A DNA stretch of 64,000 nt, from the NCBI GenBank assembly GCA_029718625.1, contig CM056376.1, positions 118,943,722-119,007,721 on the forward strand, written 5' to 3'. This document shows, piece after piece, positions 61,161-64,000 of this stretch. The notes under the pieces were generated by a model. The model was given only the letters and a program-made list of their open reading frames with translations. It did no database searches and was not told the DNA's origin. Source of the DNA: Synaphobranchus kaupii. Taxonomy: Eukaryota > Chordata > Actinopteri > Anguilliformes > Synaphobranchidae. The position numbers and the translations under genes are program-made. The number at the start of each line of letters is the position of its first letter. Position 1 is the first letter of the stretch.

Positions 61161-62715
61161 CTGACTCCCCCCCTTCAGAGGCAGAGGATTGACACCCCAG
61201 CAGCTCAAATGCATAAGAAGCATGCTAGCCTATCCTTACATATCCCAGGTCCACAATTACTGGCCTTGATAAAGATGAAAAAAAGGACTGTAGAAAACAA
61301 AAACAACATTACTGATGTATTATAATATTCTCTCAGTAACAGCTTTCAAAACTTCCTGTTGGTATGGATGGGGCGTTTAATTATTTTTTGTGCACATTAC
61401 CTGATTTAAGTAGATCAACAGAAATGTATGTCCTTTGATTTGATGGTTCTTTGGATTTGCCCATGGTGCTAAAGGGTTTGTATATGCATGTTGCACCCTA
61501 GTGAAATCAGAAGTTAAATCGGAAGGACACACTACAGTTCCTTAAGACATAAGTAGAATTTTATTGCATATTTAACTTTGTTTGATTTTACTTAACATAA
61601 ACTTTAGACGTGCCAATAAGTTTGACATCAATAAATTTAAAGTATTACTTAATAAAAAAATTAAAAGTATATAGTTTTCCAATATATTTGTGCATACATA
61701 TACAGTATATATTGTATACATATAGAATATATACAGCATTTTTTTCCTCATTTTCTTCAAGGGTGCCAATAATTCTATAGAGACTATAGAGCAGCATAGT
61801 ATTGTAGTCACACAGTATTATTTACACAATCGCCTCAATCTTTTTCAATATTTTTTTCAAGGCTGGTAATGACAGGCTAAACCTACTGTATTTACCCACT
61901 CTAATGGTCTTATATTGTGCAAAATACATCTGCTATACACTATATTTTAAGGTAGTTGAAGTGTTAAAAATCAGTTTGCTTTTTATTTAAATGCAAATAC
62001 TTTTAGTTTTGGGCAAACGGAGCAGTTAACAAATGATTAACAAGCTTCCAGTAATATAAGTTTGTTTTAAAAATTAACGTGAAATTTTTGAGTTTTTAAT
62101 TAATGCTGTTTTGCATTAATAGTGTCAATAATAATGTCAAAATAAATTTTGACTTTATTATTCACAGATGAATAATGTTCGCTTTCTCACAGAAGTGGTG
62201 TACCCACATATTATTTCCCGTTTACAATAAACTTAAATTTAATAACGTAAAACAAGGCATACTTTATTAATAAGTCATGCCTTATTTATTACATGTTTTC
62301 TAACACTATAGAAAGGTCAGAATAAAGGCTGGCCACTATGTGTAACTGAATGGATCTGAGCGCACAGACCTAAGGCATTGTTCCCGTAACCAGTCCCATT
62401 GCAACCCTCTAGCAGGAAAATAAGTGGACTCCATGATGAAGCCTGAAAGCCCACCCCCAAGGGTCTCGGCCAATCGAGATCCAGCAGAAGGAATTTAGTG
62501 CTGATCCCGGGCACGGGCGTCCCAGCGGCGTGAAGCTTTTGGAGTCCAGACCGCCTGCCACTGGAGAGACTATTGGAAAGCACTCCAAGCCAATCAGCTA
62601 AATGCCAGTAGTCAGACCCTCCCCCTTGCATTATTCATGGTCTTTTCCACTCCTCAGAGAATCCCTCTGTCCGCTTCTACTCAATGCCTGCAGGTGTCAA
62701 CAGAGCCGTCCCAAT
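61161..62715. other. AT-rich unique DNA
   Basis: TATA-rich stretches lie at 61660-61740. A GC-balanced patch at 62340-62640 has a 104-codon minus-strand frame that is not recognised. Confidence 0.5.
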
Positions 62716-62718
62716 GGA

Positions 62719-62780
62719 TGTGGGGTGGGGGGGGCGGGTGGGGTGGGGGGGGGCGGGTGGGGGGGGGGGGCGGGTGGGGG
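62719..62780. repeat. G-rich tandem tract with GGGGCGGGTGGG units
   Basis: Six or more G runs are separated by T or C (GTGGGGTGG, CGGGTGGGG). The unit GGGGCGGGTGGGG repeats about three times. The tract could form G-quadruplexes and encodes Gly-rich shadow frames. Confidence 0.9.
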
Positions 62781-63195
62781 TCAGTGGTTCTTCTTGTTTC
62801 TCTCACTTGGATACCACATACATGGAAATCAATACCAGGTTTTCACCAACTCCATCCAGCATCCCTCTGAGTTAAGTGAGATCACGATAGAGCCTTTTTG
62901 TGCGCTCCCGCAGAAAGCGGGCTTTGATCCCAAACGTGACGTTTACGGGAGGCGGCCAGAATGTTCCCGTCCAGCCTTTGTCCAGGGCCGGAGCTGTCGA
63001 TCTGTTTCACAAGCGCGCGACGTGCTTGACCTGCGAGGCGTGAGCAGAAACTCGACCAGCCTGGGTCCATTTGTGAAGCCTGGGTTGTAATCCCCTGGTG
63101 GCGATACGAAGTTCAGCTGAACAAAAACGTCCCCGCTCTTTAAAACAACCACCCAGCCCCCTCCCCTCCAACTCCCCGACACTCCACCCTTGTCA
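62781..63195. other. CpG-moderate unique DNA
   Basis: CpG-retaining sequence at 62880-63070. Overlapping frames on both strands, none recognised. Confidence 0.45.
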
Positions 63196-63199
63196 GGCA

Positions 63200-63490
63200 G
63201 TTCATCAATTAAGCCGTTTAATGACGGCTAACGAGTTCTAAAAAGGCAAACACCTTTCGGGTCTCTCTGGCTTCCATGCAAGGATGCGTCATGGCAGCGT
63301 ATGGCACCTTTTAGTCCAACGGAGTCTTTATCGTTAACGCATGCATTAGTGAAGGCCGTCTCTTAGGACTGAGCTCTCTAAAGCATTCCTCAAACTTAAT
63401 TACGGAGAGCGGCGGCTAATGAACTGTAGGATTATGGAGGTGATAATCATGGTCTTTGTAGGTGCATTAAGCACTGCTCTGTGTCACAAA
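63200..63490. promoter_or_regulatory. Candidate conserved noncoding block
   Basis: Unique sequence with several homeodomain cores (CATCAATTAAGCCG, GTTTAATGACGGCTAACG, CTTAATTACGG, GCGGCTAATGAAC, GATAATCATGG). Among the better regulatory candidates. No alignment was possible. Confidence 0.3.
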
Positions 63491-63504
63491 GCATACTACT
63501 CAAA

Positions 63505-63545
63505 AAGAGCAAGAGAGTGAGAGAAAGAGAGGGAGAGGGAGAGTG
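63505..63545. repeat. (GA)n-rich repeat
   Basis: Imperfect GAGA and GGGAGA units. Confidence 0.85.
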
Positions 63546-63845
63546 ACAATCTCTCTTCTCTATTTTTTATTTATTTACGCAGCCTCTTCTTCCTCTTTAC
63601 AACTGTGTTTCTGATTGCTTTTGGTTGGTTTTGTATTTGCATTTGTTATTGCAATGATATTTGTAGTACTAGGTAAAATTATACTTATTAGAGGTGTAAT
63701 ATTTTGCATTTGGCACTCTGCTTTGTTAATAGTTATGCAGTGTGATGTCACTGTGAAAAATTAGTATCTTTCATTGTAAAACATGAAGAAAAAATAAAAT
63801 CTAAAAGTTAATGTCAAACTGAGGAGTGGCATGATAATACGCACG
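63546..63845. other. AT-rich unique DNA
   Basis: No feature recognised. Confidence 0.5.
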
Positions 63846-63847
63846 GT

Positions 63848-64000
63848 GTCACGTCCCGTGCCTTTGTCTTGATTTCCTGGTTTTCCGTTTCTATGTGTAT
63901 TCCGTTCCGTGTTTTCCCGTTCTCCTTCCATTTTGTGTCTCCACTTCCCCGCACCTGAATTGTGTTTCCTCATGTGTTCTCGTCTCACCTGTTCCTCGTT
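63848..64000. repeat. Possible dispersed repeat running off the window
   Basis: TGTCACGTCCCGTGCCTTTG and the following T/C-rich words (TTTCCGTTTC, TTCCGTGTTTTCCCGTTC, CTCACCTGTTCCTCG) resemble a dispersed fish repeat I have seen. The composition changes sharply at about 63848. Family and right end unknown. Confidence 0.3.

Noticed and set aside
62602..63090. 162-codon plus-strand open frame
   Set aside because: It runs through the G-rich tract (Gly/Val stretch) and overlaps other frames on both strands. No recognisable protein.

Overview
The window looks like teleost fish nuclear DNA. It has intron/intergenic-like composition with long AT-rich stretches, many CA, GA, AT and ATT microsatellites, and dispersed repeats I recognise as fish-type. 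These include Tc1 relics with the ends CACTATATGGCC and CAGTGCATCCGG, tRNA-derived SINEs, and short inverted-repeat DNA transposons. I recognise no intact host protein-coding gene. The open reading frames are short and follow microsatellites, pyrimidine tracts or transposon relics. The window therefore reads as a gene desert or a very large intron, possibly rich in regulatory DNA. The species and neighbouring genes cannot be named from this sequence.

Layout. 1-7.5 kb is unique AT-rich DNA with a fresh 87-bp tandem duplication (4754-4927) and a regulatory-looking block holding two octamer motifs (4200-4480). 7.5-8.0 kb is the only strong CpG island and is followed by GA and ACGC/AC/AT microsatellites. 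9-19 kb is mostly unique, with candidate conserved blocks carrying TAATCC-type homeodomain sites, plus a few SINE/LINE relics. 19.4-22.2 kb is a dead Tc1 element with TA flanks. It was broken by two nested DNA elements and by inversion of an internal transposase segment. 25.5-26.6 kb is a TTAA-flanked element with about 250-bp terminal repeats and an exon-like coding piece. 27.8-34.5 kb holds several more repeats (a Tc1 derivative, a SINE, a 2.1-kb inverted-repeat element, a truncated element end). 36.6-37.8 kb is a diverged tandem array with a monomer near 114 bp, abutting another Tc1 derivative (37.8-38.4 kb).

From 38 to 64 kb the sequence is mainly unique. It contains short inverted-repeat elements (40.5, 44.5, 54.2-55.1 and 59.3 kb), microsatellites, G/C homopolymers, four CTCF-like motifs in the same orientation, and several blocks that look like conserved noncoding elements (42.6-43.2, 45.0-45.3, 50.5-51.0, 60.8-61.2 and 63.2-63.5 kb).

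No multi-gene system is present. The notable content is repeat biology (nested insertion with inversion, a foldback palindrome, an exon-bearing transposon, a local satellite) and candidate cis-regulatory sequence. Regulatory calls rest on motif reading by eye and are given low confidence. Transposon calls rest on visible terminal repeats, target duplications and remembered family ends.
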